A DNA stretch of 64,000 bases from Pelosinus sp. IPA-1 (GCF_030269905.1 NZ_BSVC01000007.1:1-64000); one strand, 5' to 3'. Positions 1 through 8,993 are shown, numbered from the stretch's first letter. The notes: generated by a model from the letters alone, not told the origin. Numbers and translations: made by a program.

Positions 1-51
1 AATCCATATGGTGTTGTCAATGATATAATGGCCACTATTTTGCAAAAGTAG
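1..51 (+). CDS. C-terminal end of an upstream gene (partial)
   Basis: The frame is open from base 1 and ends at TAG (49-51), giving 16 residues, NPYGVVNDIMATILQK. It stops 17 bases before the epimerase start, as expected for the previous gene of the same operon. In methylmalonyl-CoA operons this neighbour is often the mutase chaperone GTPase MeaB or a mutase subunit, but 16 residues are too few to decide. Confidence 0.5.
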   Translation, partial: NPYGVVNDIMATILQK

Positions 52-68
52 GTTAGGAGGGATTTTTG

Positions 69-476
69 ATGTTTAAAACATTAAAAGTAGACCATATTGG
101 TATTGCAGTAAAAGATTTAGAACAAGCAAAAAAATTCTATACCGAAGTGCTTGGTATGGAAGTAATGGGTGAGGAAACAGTAGAGCAACAAAAAGTAAAA
201 GTTTGCTTTATTCCTTGCGGTGATAGTGAAGTAGAATTACTTGAATCTACCTCACCGGACGGCCCAATTGCTAAGTTCATTGAAAAAAATGGCGAAGGCA
301 TGCAACACATTGCCCTTCGTGTAGACAACATTGAAGCAGCCATTGCTGACCTTAAAGCAAAAGGCGTTCGTATGATTGACGAAACACCTCGTTATGGTGC
401 TGGTGGTGCGAGTATTGCTTTTGTTCATCCAAAAGCTACAGGCGGGATTTTGCTTGAACTATCACAGCGCAAATAA
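69..476 (+). CDS. mce: methylmalonyl-CoA epimerase
   Basis: It interconverts (R)- and (S)-methylmalonyl-CoA between the B12 mutase and the biotin decarboxylase/transcarboxylase of the propionate pathway. The 135-residue protein is one VOC-fold unit with two beta-alpha-beta-beta-beta halves. It begins with VDHIGIAVKDLEQAKKFY, including the metal-ligand His, has a second ligand His in the GMQHIALRVDNI segment, and has the family C-terminus (FVHPKATGGILLELSQ). ATG 69 is chosen because AGGAGG (55-60) lies 8 bases upstream; a TTG at 66 is too close. The family assignment is secure and the context with mmdA supports it. Confidence 0.93.
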   Translation: MFKTLKVDHIGIAVKDLEQAKKFYTEVLGMEVMGEETVEQQKVKVCFIPCGDSEVELLESTSPDGPIAKFIEKNGEGMQHIALRVDNIEAAIADLKAKGVRMIDETPRYGAGGASIAFVHPKATGGILLELSQRK

Positions 477-573
477 GGTTTGTGTAGATTAATAAGATGT
501 ATACAATTAGAAAATATTGCATAATATATAGGCTTACTATATAGTAATATTTGAATGTTGTTGGAGGTGTAAA

Positions 574-2103
574 ATGGCTACAGTCCAAGAGAAAATCGAA
601 GACTTAAAAGCGAGACAGGAAAAGATAAAGCAAGGTGGCGGTCAAAAACGTATTGACAAGCAACATGCGATTGGCAAATTAACTGCTCGTGAACGTGTGG
701 AGAAATTACTGGATCCTAATACTTTTGTGGAATTAGATCAGTTTGTTACCCACCGTTGTGTAAATTTTGATATGGCTTCCGTTGAAGCCCCTGCTGAAGG
801 CGTTGTTACTGGTTATGGTACAATTGACGGACGCTTGGTGTATGTATTTGCCCAAGATTTCACTGTAGTAGGTGGATCTTTAGGAGAAATGCATGCGAAT
901 AAAATTGTTAAAGTACAAAAACTAGCTATGAAAATGGGTGCACCTATTATTGGTATTAATGATTCCGGTGGCGCACGTATTCAAGAAGCAGTTGATGCTT
1001 TATCTGGATATGGCAAAATATTCTATAATAACACGTTGGCATCAGGGGTAATTCCTCAGATCTCAGTTATTATGGGACCATGTGCTGGTGGCGCAGTGTA
1101 TTCTCCAGCTTTGACTGATTTTATCTATATGGTTAAAAACACCAGTCAAATGTTTATCACTGGCCCACAAGTTATTAAATCCGTTACCGGTGAAGAAGTT
1201 ACAGCTGAAGTATTAGGTGGAGCAATGACTCATAATACTACTTCTGGTGTTGCGCATTTTGTTGCCGAAAATGATGATGATTGCTTAGAACAAATTCGTT
1301 GCTTGATGAGCTTCTTACCAGGTAACAATTTAGAAGGTTCTCCAGTTGCACTTAACACAGATGATGTTAATCGTATGGATGAATCATTAAATACTCTTTT
1401 ACCTGACAATCCAAATCAACCTTACAACATGAAGGACATTATTACATCTATAGTGGATAATGGCGAATATTACGAAGTACAACCGTTCTTTGCACAAAAT
1501 ATCATTACTTGTTTTGCTCGTTTTGATGGACAAACAGTGGGTATTATTGCAAATCAACCATCCGTAATGGCAGGTTGTCTGGATGTAGATGCATCTGATA
1601 AATCAGCACGCTTTATTCGCTTTTGTGATGCTTTTAACATTCCTTTACTTAACTTAGTTGATGTTCCAGGATTCTTACCTGGCGTTAGCCAAGAATATGG
1701 CGGCATTATCCGCCATGGCGCTAAAATGCTGTATGCCTATTCAGAAGCTACTGTACCAAAAATAACGGTAATTACTCGTAAAGCTTACGGCGGTTCTTAC
1801 TTGGCTATGTGTTCCCAAGATTTGGGCGCTGATCAAGTAATGGCATGGCCAACATCTGAGATTGCGGTAATGGGACCAGCTGGTGCAGCTAATATCATTT
1901 TCCGTGGAGATCCAGATGTAAAGGCTAAAACTGAGCAATATATAGCAGAATTTGCCACTCCTTATAAAGCAGCTGAACGTGGTTTTGTTGATCAGGTTAT
2001 TGAACCAAAAGAAACTAGACCACGTATTATCACCGCTTTAAGCATGTTGGCTAGCAAACGCGAGCAAAGGCCACAAAAGAAACATGGCAATATTCCGCTA
2101 TAA
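574..2103 (+). CDS. mmdA: methylmalonyl-CoA decarboxylase/carboxyltransferase alpha subunit
   Basis: This is the carboxyltransferase subunit that moves the carboxyl group of (S)-methylmalonyl-CoA to carrier biotin, giving propionyl-CoA. The 509-residue protein has the usual length and two crotonase-like halves. Signature segments are [12 protein letters not shown] and [16 protein letters not shown] in the N half, and [14 protein letters not shown] followed by [11 protein letters not shown] in the C half. The SD is GGAGGTG just before ATG 574. The MmdE-like and biotin carrier genes follow. Closely related proteins serve either Na+-pumping methylmalonyl-CoA decarboxylase or the 12S subunit of transcarboxylase, and the sequence alone does not decide which. 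Confidence 0.93.
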   Translation: MATVQEKIEDLKARQEKIKQGGGQKRIDKQHAIGKLTARERVEKLLDPNTFVELDQFVTHRCVNFDMASVEAPAEGVVTGYGTIDGRLVYVFAQDFTVVGGSLGEMHANKIVKVQKLAMKMGAPIIGINDSGGARIQEAVDALSGYGKIFYNNTLASGVIPQISVIMGPCAGGAVYSPALTDFIYMVKNTSQMFITGPQVIKSVTGEEVTAEVLGGAMTHNTTSGVAHFVAENDDDCLEQIRCLMSFLPGNNLEGSPVALNTDDVNRMDESLNTLLPDNPNQPYNMKDIITSIVDNGEYYEVQPFFAQNIITCFARFDGQTVGIIANQPSVMAGCLDVDASDKSARFIRFCDAFNIPLLNLVDVPGFLPGVSQEYGGIIRHGAKMLYAYSEATVPKITVITRKAYGGSYLAMCSQDLGADQVMAWPTSEIAVMGPAGAANIIFRGDPDVKAKTEQYIAEFATPYKAAERGFVDQVIEPKETRPRIITALSMLASKREQRPQKKHGNIPL

Positions 2104-2149
2104 TAAGAATGTGTTGTAAAACACAGAACCTTAATGTAATTAGACTGGG

Positions 2150-2325
2150 GAAAAATATTCAGATGCTAGGCGTGACGAGCATTTGAGCGAAATCGTACAG
2201 GTCGTACGTTGAGGGAATGCGTAGTTCTTGGTGCTTCAGCACCTTAGAACTTCGGCTTACCCCTTGCGGGTAGAACGCGCAGGAGCAACGACGCAGATGG
2301 ATGTTTTGCGACAGTCTTAAAGAAA
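2150..2325. repeat. structured intergenic element inside the mmd operon
   Basis: About 235 bases separate mmdA from the next start, unusually long for this operon. The stretch is GC-richer than its surroundings and holds stacked inverted repeats: CGTAC-AGGTC-GTACG (near 2197-2211), GGTGC-TTCA-GCACC (near 2230-2243) and TACCC-CTTGC-GGGTA (near 2258-2272). No credible gene is seen on either strand. It resembles the REP/MITE-like intergenic elements of Firmicutes, but no second copy is in this window, so a repeat is only suspected. Confidence 0.4.
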
Positions 2326-2338
2326 GGTGTGGAATAGT

Positions 2339-2485
2339 ATGACAATAGATGCAAAAGGTGTTTCCCCTCAAGTAGTAGCAGCAATTACTGCGGCTATTTA
2401 TGAAATGATGGGTACAGGCTTTCAGGCTGTAAAAATTAGACGTGACAGTGAAGTATGGACTGTCGATGGTCGTAAAAACGCATAA
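2339..2485 (+). CDS. MmdE/OadG-C-terminus-like small decarboxylase subunit
   Basis: This 48-residue protein is too short for ordinary ORF lists. It starts at ATG 2339 behind AAAGGTG. Its core (VSPQVVAAITAAIY, then VKIRR, then VWTVDGRK) matches the pattern known for the epsilon subunit of Veillonella methylmalonyl-CoA decarboxylase and for the C-terminal tail of delta/gamma subunits: PEvvAAI, a basic strand, then W-x-x-x-GR. In that family the segment helps assembly and stability of the complex. The membrane-anchor half of a delta subunit is absent. The position between mmdA and mmdC supports the call. Confidence 0.7.
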   Translation: MTIDAKGVSPQVVAAITAAIYEMMGTGFQAVKIRRDSEVWTVDGRKNA

Positions 2486-2519
2486 ATATAATTTATAAAA
2501 AAATTTGGAGGTTTGTACA

Positions 2520-2906
2520 ATGAAGAAATTTAATATTACTGTAAATGGTACTGCATATCAGGTAGAAGTAGAAGAAGTAAAAGAAGTTAAGGTAGCAGCA
2601 GCTGCTGCTCCTAAAGCTGCCGCTCCAGCCGCTCCTAAAGCAGCTGCTCCTGTTGCTGCTGCCGCTCCTGCTGCTGCTGTGGTTGGTGCCGGTGAAACTG
2701 GTCTTCCTTCTCCAATGCCTGGTAAAATCGTAAAAGTTCTTGTTCAAGCTGGACAAGCAGTGAAAAAAGGCGATGTATTAATGATTCTTGAAGCTATGAA
2801 AATGCAAAATGAAATTACATCTCCTGTTGATGGTACAGTAAAATCAATTAATGTTGCTGCTGACCAAAGCGTAAAACCTAACGAAGTTTTAGCTGTTATT
2901 AAGTAA
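2520..2906 (+). CDS. mmdC: biotin carboxyl carrier subunit of methylmalonyl-CoA decarboxylase/transcarboxylase
   Basis: This mobile biotin carrier accepts the carboxyl group from MmdA. Of its 128 residues, about 1-22 are an N-terminal strand region, about 23-62 an Ala/Pro-rich flexible linker built of repeated AAAPKAAAP units, and about 63-128 the biotinyl domain with the EAMKM motif, whose Lys is biotinylated. The start is ATG 2520 behind TTGGAGGT; upstream in-frame starts lack an SD. A strong terminator follows at 2941-2975, so no beta (ion-pump) subunit belongs to this operon. Confidence 0.92.
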   Translation: MKKFNITVNGTAYQVEVEEVKEVKVAAAAAPKAAAPAAPKAAAPVAAAAPAAAVVGAGETGLPSPMPGKIVKVLVQAGQAVKKGDVLMILEAMKMQNEITSPVDGTVKSINVAADQSVKPNEVLAVIK

Positions 2907-2940
2907 TATAATTTATTTAACATAAATTATAAAAGAGGAA

Positions 2941-2975
2941 ATTGTGCAGTTATTTATAACTGCACAATTTTTTTT
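2941..2975 (+). terminator. intrinsic terminator after mmdC
   Basis: A perfect 13-bp stem, ATTGTGCAGTTAT/ATAACTGCACAAT, with a 2-base loop is followed by eight T residues. Confidence 0.93.
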
Positions 2976-3013
2976 GTGGTATCACAGAATTTATAAGTAT
3001 CTAGTTAAAAAGA

Positions 3014-3112
3014 TTGAACCACAAAGACACAATGCCGCTATCGCGGCACACAAAGAAGAGGGGAATGAAATGGATAGAACCCCTTTGTGACCCTTGTGTC
3101 TTTGTGGTTCAA
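3014..3112. repeat. dispersed inverted-repeat element, copy 1 (CACAAAGACACAA type)
   Basis: Perfect 19-bp arms, TTGAACCACAAAGACACAA at 3014-3032 and its complement at 3094-3112, enclose about 60 bases that include a CCGC-TAT-GCGG hairpin. Related copies lie at 13829-13902 and 28368-28406. It falls in the 497-base gap between the mmd and rnf operons. That gap also holds a hairpin with a T-run (3163-3192) and the rnf promoter; nothing coding is seen in it. Confidence 0.8.
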
Positions 3113-3162
3113 AAAGGACGCGTAGCGTTTTTCTTATAAGTTTATTTTTTTATTCTATTACC

Positions 3163-3192
3163 TACAAGGCTTGCGCAGACCTTGGTTTTTTT
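3163..3192 (+). terminator. possible terminator in the mmd-rnf gap
   Basis: CAAGG...CCTTG arms around an inner TGCGCA palindrome are followed by seven T residues. The stem is imperfect. Confidence 0.4.
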
Positions 3193-3321
3193 ATATAAGT
3201 AAATTTAATTATTTAACCATTAGCTGGTAACCGGAAATTGCGCAAATAATCAGTTAAATTTGATTGTGAAATTAGGGTAAAATGTAGAAATAACGTGAAA
3301 AAAGTAACTGTTCTCATAATA

Positions 3322-3351
3322 TTGACAGAGTCTAATTACTTGGTGTAGAGT
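3322..3351 (+). promoter_or_regulatory. probable sigma-A promoter of the rseC-rnf operon
   Basis: A perfect -35 TTGACA (3322-3327) is followed after 18 bases by TAGAGT (3346-3351). The start codon is 53 bases downstream and no other promoter-like sequence stands out. Confidence 0.5.
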
Positions 3352-3403
3352 AAGTTTATGTGATTTATATTCTAATCGAAACTGGTGTAGAAAGGAGTTC
3401 TAT

Positions 3404-3826
3404 ATGGATAAGCAGCAGGAGGGTATCGTGATTGAGGCCATTAGCAATCATATGGCAAGGGTTAAGACCAGTCGCCATAATGATTGTGAAAACTGTGGCG
3501 CTTGTCCAGGGAATTCAGCACTAGTACTAGATGCTAGGAATGATATAGGGGCCAAAGTGGGTCAGCGTGTAGCAATAGAGATAAAAGAGATTAATATGCT
3601 AAAAGCTGCTTTTATAGTGTATATACTACCACTTCTTATGGTTTTCGTTGGTGTGGTAGCAGGAGGATTTTGTGCAGAATCTTTCGGTTATCCACTATTA
3701 GGACCTCAGATTGCAGGTGGTATAATTGCCTTTATTTTATCAGTATTGTATATTAAATTCTTTGATTCTAATGCTAGATCAGATGCTAAGATGCAGCCGA
3801 TTATTATACGCATTCTATCAAACTAG
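3404..3826 (+). CDS. RseC/MucC-family membrane protein at the head of the rnf operon
   Basis: The 140-residue protein has a cytoplasmic N-terminus with four clustered cysteines (HNDCENCGACPG region, about residues 25-35) and then two membrane helices (about 65-90 and 97-117). This is the RseC/MucC layout. Family members are often encoded with Rnf/Rsx genes and are linked to reduction of SoxR or to Rnf assembly; their molecular role is not settled. The SD AAAGGAG precedes ATG 3404, and rnfC follows after 40 bases, so it probably leads the operon. Confidence 0.8.
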   Translation: MDKQQEGIVIEAISNHMARVKTSRHNDCENCGACPGNSALVLDARNDIGAKVGQRVAIEIKEINMLKAAFIVYILPLLMVFVGVVAGGFCAESFGYPLLGPQIAGGIIAFILSVLYIKFFDSNARSDAKMQPIIIRILSN

Positions 3827-3866
3827 GGAAATAAAGAGCATTTAGTAGTTTAAGAGGGGTGAAATT

Positions 3867-5189
3867 ATGGCAAAAAGCTTTCGTGGGGGTGTACATCCTG
3901 ACGACCGAAAAAGGTATACGGCAAGTAAACCAATCGAAATAGCTCCGATACCTGAAAAAGTCATTATTCCTGTGAGACAACACATTGGTGCACCATGTTC
4001 ATCAACGGTAAAGGTTGGAGATCTAGTTAAAAAAGGACAGGTTATTGCAGAGGCACAAGCTTTTGTTTCGAGTCCGATTCACGCATCTACTTCTGGTAAA
4101 GTAGTAGAGATTGCAGAATATCCACATCCGGTTTTTGGCACTTGCTTGTCTGTAGTTATTGAAAGTGATGGCCAAGATGAATGGGTTGAAGGGTTACCTT
4201 TACAACGCGATTGGGAAACTCTTGAAATAACGGAAATTAAGGAAATTATTCGTCAGACAGGTATGGTTGGTATGGGGGGAGCAACCTTTCCTACTCATGT
4301 AAAAATGGCACCACCTGCTGAGAAACCGATTCATACCTTTATTTTAAACGGAGCAGAATGTGAGCCTTTCCTTACAGCTGATCATCGAGTAATGCTAGAA
4401 CAGTCAGAAAGAGTTGTAACTGGTGTACAAATAGCAATGAAAGTGTTAGGTGTGACTAAAGGATATATAGGAATAGAAGAAAATAAACCTGATGCTATTG
4501 CTGCTATGAATAAGGCCTGTAGTGGAATTACTGGTCTTGAGGTAGTTGCATTGCAAACAAAATATCCTCAGGGCGCAGAGAAAACGTTAATCGGTGTAAT
4601 CTGTGGAACGGATGTTCCTACAGGCGGATTACCAATGGACGTTGGAGTAGTCGTGCAGAATGTAGGTACTGTAGTAGCCATTGCAGATGCAGTCGAAAAA
4701 GGGATACCATTGATTGAAAGAGTGACAACGGTAACTGGTGGCGCTGTAGCCAATCCTAAAAATTTACTGCTTCGGATCGGTACAACCTTTTCCCAAGCTG
4801 CAGCACTATGTGGTGGATTTACGGAAGTGCCAGCTAAAGTTATTATGGGTGGTCCTATGATGGGCATGGCGCAACGTACTCTCGATGTACCTATCATAAA
4901 AGGAACCTCAGGTATTTTGGCATTAAGTCAAACGGATGTGAATATTGGTCCAGAACGTCCTTGTATTCGCTGCGGGCGTTGTGTAGATGCCTGTCCAATG
5001 GGGTTAATACCTAGTATGCTCAGCATAGTAGGTGAACGAGGTTTATTCCAAGTTGCAAAAGAAGAATATGATTTATTAGACTGCGTAGAATGTGGATCTT
5101 GTGTCTATGTATGTCCAGCAAAACGCAATATTGTACATTATATTAAATTATCCAAAGCCCAAAATGCGGCTGTGGCGGTTAAGAAATAG
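3867..5189 (+). CDS. rnfC: Rnf complex subunit C
   Basis: This is the peripheral subunit of the ferredoxin:NAD+ oxidoreductase and carries the NADH/flavin site. The 440-residue protein has an N-terminal RnfC barrel domain (about 1-110), a Rossmann-like FMN/NADH region with GMVGMGGATFPTHVK, an SLBB domain, and two C-terminal [4Fe-4S] motifs, CIRCGRCVDACP and CVECGSCVYVCP. It lacks the long Ala/Lys-rich tail seen in gammaproteobacterial RnfC, as is usual for Firmicutes. It opens the C-D-G-E-A-B order typical of clostridia and acetogens. Confidence 0.95.
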   Translation: MAKSFRGGVHPDDRKRYTASKPIEIAPIPEKVIIPVRQHIGAPCSSTVKVGDLVKKGQVIAEAQAFVSSPIHASTSGKVVEIAEYPHPVFGTCLSVVIESDGQDEWVEGLPLQRDWETLEITEIKEIIRQTGMVGMGGATFPTHVKMAPPAEKPIHTFILNGAECEPFLTADHRVMLEQSERVVTGVQIAMKVLGVTKGYIGIEENKPDAIAAMNKACSGITGLEVVALQTKYPQGAEKTLIGVICGTDVPTGGLPMDVGVVVQNVGTVVAIADAVEKGIPLIERVTTVTGGAVANPKNLLLRIGTTFSQAAALCGGFTEVPAKVIMGGPMMGMAQRTLDVPIIKGTSGILALSQTDVNIGPERPCIRCGRCVDACPMGLIPSMLSIVGERGLFQVAKEEYDLLDCVECGSCVYVCPAKRNIVHYIKLSKAQNAAVAVKK

Positions 5190-5200
5190 GAGGTGGCGGC

Positions 5201-6196
5201 ATGAGCGCAGAGGCAAAAATAGATGTAGGTACATTAACGGTTTCGGCATCACCGCACATCCGGTGTGACGAGTCGATCGGGAAAATTATGTGGAGCGTAA
5301 ATGGAGCATTAGCACCAGCGGCGCTTTTTTCAGTATATCAATTTGGTCTACCTGCTATAACAAACATGTTAATTTGCATTATAGCAGCAGTAGCTACTGA
5401 ATATCTGATATTAAAATGGCAAGAAAAACCTATGGTAATTAATGATGGCAGTGCTTTCTTAACAGGTTTACTATTAGCTATGAATATTCCAGCTACTGTG
5501 CCTTGGTATATACCACTTGTCGGCTCTATCGCGGCGATTGGGATTGCAAAGCACACAATGGGGGGCTTGGGGTACAATATTTATAACCCTGCATTAGTTG
5601 GTCGTGCATTTTTATTAGCCTCTTGGCCGATTGCTATGACGACTTGGCCTAGTATGGCTAGTAAATTAGATGGTGTTACATCAGCAACGCCACTAGGAAT
5701 CTTAAAATTGCAAGGCTATGACAAATTAGTACAAATATTTGGCGACAAATCTGATTTATATACAGCTATGTTTTTTGGTACACGTAGCGGTAGTATGGGA
5801 GAAACTTCAGCAGTACTTTTAATTCTTGGAGGAATCTTTCTTATTTATCGTGGATATATCAACTGGCAAGTTCCTGTATTTATGATTGGAACTGTTGGAC
5901 TTTTAACTTTTGCATTTGGTGGAAAAGCAGGATTATTCACTGGCGATCCTATCTTGCATATGATGTCAGGCGGACTTATTTTAGGTGCATTTTATATGGC
6001 TACTGATATGGTTACCATTCCGATAACAATTAAGGGACAAATTCTATTTGCAGTTGGAGCTGGTACGCTGACTGTGTTAATTCGCTTACTCGGCGGTTAT
6101 CCTGAAGGCGTATGTTATGCCATTTTATTGATGAACTGTGTAACTCCACTAATTGATCGTGTGGTAAAACCCGTAAAATACGGGGCAAGGAGGTAA
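5201..6196 (+). CDS. rnfD: Rnf complex subunit D
   Basis: This membrane subunit of the NqrB/RnfD family carries covalent FMN and takes part in coupling electron flow to ion transport. The 331-residue protein has about ten hydrophobic helices. The SATPLG segment (about residues 161-166) matches the family's FMN-Thr site, with T163 as the likely attachment residue. The SD AGGAGGTGG lies 11 bases after rnfC. Confidence 0.94.
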   Translation: MSAEAKIDVGTLTVSASPHIRCDESIGKIMWSVNGALAPAALFSVYQFGLPAITNMLICIIAAVATEYLILKWQEKPMVINDGSAFLTGLLLAMNIPATVPWYIPLVGSIAAIGIAKHTMGGLGYNIYNPALVGRAFLLASWPIAMTTWPSMASKLDGVTSATPLGILKLQGYDKLVQIFGDKSDLYTAMFFGTRSGSMGETSAVLLILGGIFLIYRGYINWQVPVFMIGTVGLLTFAFGGKAGLFTGDPILHMMSGGLILGAFYMATDMVTIPITIKGQILFAVGAGTLTVLIRLLGGYPEGVCYAILLMNCVTPLIDRVVKPVKYGARR

Positions 6197-6201
6197 GACT
6201 T

Positions 6202-6768
6202 ATGGCACATGATGGACATGAAAAAAATGATAGCATTTTTAAAATAGGAATTAATTTAACCTTGGCGTGTTTATTATCAGGCGGAATCATTGCTGCCACA
6301 TATGCAGTAACTGAGCCAGTAGCAGCGCAAGAACGGATCAATCTTAAAAATAAAGCTATGGTGGAGTTAGTCGCTGAGGCGCAAGATTTCAAACCAATAG
6401 CTGGTAAGACCGACTGGTATACAGCTATGAAAGATGGTAAAGTAATTGCTTATGTTGTCCCCGCTGAAACTAAGGGATATGGCGGAGCTATTAAAATGGT
6501 AACTGCAATATCTCCTGAGGGAAAAGTAATGGATTACAAGATATTACAGCATAATGAAACACCAGGACTTGGTGATAAGGCAAGTGAGCCAAAATTTAAA
6601 AATCAATTTGCGGGTAAATCTACAGAGGATTTAGAAGTAGTAAAAGTACCGACGGATAAGAATATTCAAGCACTGACAGGGGCAACGATTACGTCTCGTG
6701 CAGTGACCAAAGGTATTAAAGAGGCTGTAGAGGAAGTTGTTGCTTATGCAGCTTCTCAAAATAAGTGA
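6202..6768 (+). CDS. rnfG: Rnf complex subunit G
   Basis: This is the membrane-anchored flavoprotein subunit. Of its 188 residues, one N-terminal helix (about 14-36) anchors an FMN-binding domain. The family's NETPGLG segment is at about 118-124, and TGATITS (about 159-165) gives T162 as the covalent FMN site. The SD sits in the end of rnfD (AAGGAGG). Confidence 0.94.
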   Translation: MAHDGHEKNDSIFKIGINLTLACLLSGGIIAATYAVTEPVAAQERINLKNKAMVELVAEAQDFKPIAGKTDWYTAMKDGKVIAYVVPAETKGYGGAIKMVTAISPEGKVMDYKILQHNETPGLGDKASEPKFKNQFAGKSTEDLEVVKVPTDKNIQALTGATITSRAVTKGIKEAVEEVVAYAASQNK

Positions 6769-6779
6769 GGTGTGAGAAT

Positions 6780-7439
6780 ATGAAGTTATGGGATATTTTT
6801 TATAAAGGTTTATTTGAGCAAAACCCCATATTCCGCCTGGCTTTAAGTCTATGTCCAGCATTGGCGGTTACGTCTACTACATTAAATGCATTGGCAATGG
6901 GGCTTTCCGTTATGGTTGTTATCTCATTAAACAATGTTGTTGTTTCTCTTTTTCGTCATTGGGTAAACCCAAAAGTGCGTGTTCCAGTTTATATTACTTC
7001 GATTGCTACCATTGTTACCTTGGTACAATTAACGCTGCAAGCCTATGCACCATTAGTGTATAAGGAACTTAGCATTTACTTGGCTCTAATCGTAGTATTT
7101 GCGATTATCTTAGCTCGTGCTGAAGTTTTTGCTGCTAAGAATACGGTAATTCCATCTTTCTTTGATGGGTTAGGTATGGGAGCAGGATTTACGCTGGCGA
7201 TGGTTTTTATTGGTATTATTCGTGAACTCTTTGGTACGGGAGCTATCCTTGGCTACCAAATTTTTGGATCTTGGTATAATCCAGCGTTAATTATGATTTT
7301 ACCACCAGGCGGATTTATCCTTATTGGTTTACTAATTGCTAGCTTTAATATTATTGGTCAATACCAAGATAAGGCAAAAGCAAAGAATACAGCAAATGCG
7401 AAAGCTGTTGTACAAAGGGGTGAAGCAGTAAATGGCTGA
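6780..7439 (+). CDS. rnfE: Rnf complex subunit E
   Basis: This integral membrane subunit (219 residues, six predicted helices) belongs to the RnfA/RnfE/NqrD/NqrE family. The start is ATG 6780 because AGGTG lies 7 bases upstream; an earlier GTG at 6765 would overlap the SD. The KLWDIFYKGLFEQNP N-terminus is typical. The 3' end overlaps rnfA by 8 bases, which suggests translational coupling. Confidence 0.93.
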   Translation: MKLWDIFYKGLFEQNPIFRLALSLCPALAVTSTTLNALAMGLSVMVVISLNNVVVSLFRHWVNPKVRVPVYITSIATIVTLVQLTLQAYAPLVYKELSIYLALIVVFAIILARAEVFAAKNTVIPSFFDGLGMGAGFTLAMVFIGIIRELFGTGAILGYQIFGSWYNPALIMILPPGGFILIGLLIASFNIIGQYQDKAKAKNTANAKAVVQRGEAVNG

Positions 7440-8025
7440 AATGTTTAGTGAGTATTTTACGCTGTTTATGGGTGCGGTAATTGTGAATAACTTTGTACTG
7501 ACCCGTTTTCTTGGTTTGTGTATTTTCTTCGGCGTATCAAAAAGTCTAAATGCCTCAATTGGTATGGGGATGGCTGTTACGTCTGTTATGACAATTAGCT
7601 CCATATTAGCTTGGGTTGTGTATAATTATGTTCTGCATCCTTTTGGTCTTACCTTTTTGACTACAATTGTGTTTGTTGTGCTCATTGCCAGCTTCGTACA
7701 ATTGTTAGAAATGGTAATTAAAAAGCATGCGCCAGCTTTATATAATATGTGGGGTATTTATTTAGTACTAATTGCAACAAACTGCATAGTACTAGGTGTG
7801 CCACTTTTAAATGCTGAGTCGAATTTTGCTTTTGGAAAAAGTATTGTGCATGCCATTGGTTCCGGTGCTGGTTTTGCGTTAGCGATTATTTTAATGGCTA
7901 GCTTACGGGAAAAATTGCAATATGCGGATGTTCCTAAATCACTAGAGGGATTAGGTATTGCCTTTATTTTAGCAGGAATGCTGGCATTGTCGTTTTTCGG
8001 CTTTTCAGGCATGATTCCGCTATAA
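7432..8025 (+). CDS. rnfA: Rnf complex subunit A
   Basis: The 197-residue protein has six membrane helices and is paired with RnfE in inverted topology. In the structurally known Rnf/Nqr complexes the two subunits hold an intramembrane iron-sulfur centre with conserved Cys. The FVLTRFLGLCIFFG segment carries the helix-1 cysteine expected for that role. The SD AGGGGTGAAG lies within the end of rnfE. Confidence 0.94.
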   Translation: MAEMFSEYFTLFMGAVIVNNFVLTRFLGLCIFFGVSKSLNASIGMGMAVTSVMTISSILAWVVYNYVLHPFGLTFLTTIVFVVLIASFVQLLEMVIKKHAPALYNMWGIYLVLIATNCIVLGVPLLNAESNFAFGKSIVHAIGSGAGFALAIILMASLREKLQYADVPKSLEGLGIAFILAGMLALSFFGFSGMIPL

Positions 8026-8072
8026 GTAGATAGTATTATAAACTGTTGTAAAATAGAGCGGAGGGAGAATAA

Positions 8073-8945
8073 ATGGATAAGTCGTTATTGATATTGTTGG
8101 TATTGACAGCATTAGGTTTAATTTTTGGCTTTATACTGGCTTTTGCTAATAAAAAGTTTGCTATTGAGGTCAATCCTCTCATTCATATTGTAGAAGACGT
8201 TTTGCCTAAAGGACAATGTGGTGCCTGTGGTTTTGCCGGTTGTATGGCTTATGCTGAGGCTGTTGTACTCAACCCTGATGTTGCCCCTAATTTATGCACA
8301 CCAGGTAAAGAGGCAGTCGCTAAAATAGTTGCTGAACTAACTGGTAAAGCAGCAGCTCCGATGGAGCCGCAAATTGCTCAGGTTCAATGTGCCGGCACAA
8401 ATCTAAAAGCGGGAAAATCTTATGCCTATACTGGTGTAGAAGATTGTGTTGCTGCAAACTTACTCTTCGGCGGACCGAAAAATTGTAAATATGGCTGCTT
8501 AGGGATGGGAACTTGTGTAAAAAGCTGTCCTTTTGATGCTATGGTTATGAGTGAAGATGGATTACCTATCATTGATCCTGAGAAGTGTACTTCCTGTGGA
8601 AAATGTGTAACAGTATGTCCGAAAAAAGTTATTTCCCTTATGCCGACAGGGGCGAGGGTACGTGTAAATTGCAGTTCAAAAGATAAAGGTGCTGTAGCTA
8701 AAAAGGCATGTAGTGTTGCCTGTATTGGTTGTTCCTTATGCATGCGGCAATGTCCACATGGCGCTATACAAATGGAAAATAATTTAGCTATTGTAGATGC
8801 CAAAATTTGTGAAGAAAAATGCTCAGATGCTGTATGTTTAAGTAAATGCCCAACAAAGGCTATTCGTCCTTTTGTAACAGGAATTGTACCGGGTACAGAA
8901 GATGAGGAAAGTATCGCCATTGCTTGTGCATCTTGCGCAAAATAG
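8073..8945 (+). CDS. rnfB: Rnf complex subunit B (multi-cluster ferredoxin)
   Basis: This is the entry subunit that takes electrons from reduced ferredoxin. The 290-residue protein has one N-terminal helix (about 5-27) and then the RnfB-type cluster motif CGACGFAGC...C (about 47-75). It continues with several ferredoxin-like modules, including CGKCVTVCP and CIGCSLCMRQCP, so multiple [4Fe-4S] clusters are expected. It is the last gene of the operon and is followed by a terminator. Confidence 0.95.
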   Translation: MDKSLLILLVLTALGLIFGFILAFANKKFAIEVNPLIHIVEDVLPKGQCGACGFAGCMAYAEAVVLNPDVAPNLCTPGKEAVAKIVAELTGKAAAPMEPQIAQVQCAGTNLKAGKSYAYTGVEDCVAANLLFGGPKNCKYGCLGMGTCVKSCPFDAMVMSEDGLPIIDPEKCTSCGKCVTVCPKKVISLMPTGARVRVNCSSKDKGAVAKKACSVACIGCSLCMRQCPHGAIQMENNLAIVDAKICEEKCSDAVCLSKCPTKAIRPFVTGIVPGTEDEESIAIACASCAK

Positions 8946-8959
8946 AAAGAATAGTAGCT

Positions 8960-8993
8960 AACCGCAGAAGATTACATCTTCTGCGGTTTTTTT
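8960..8993 (+). terminator. intrinsic terminator after rnfB
   Basis: A 12-bp stem, AACCGCAGAAGA/TCTTCTGCGGTT, with a 5-base loop runs into T7. Confidence 0.93.

Noticed and set aside
2159-2371. Minus-strand 70-residue frame between mmdA and the mmdE-like gene
   Set aside because: No SD and no protein-like composition. It lies over the hairpin-rich intergenic block.
8426-8920. 164-residue minus-strand frame within rnfB
   Set aside because: Shadow of a well-supported ferredoxin gene; no ribosome binding site.
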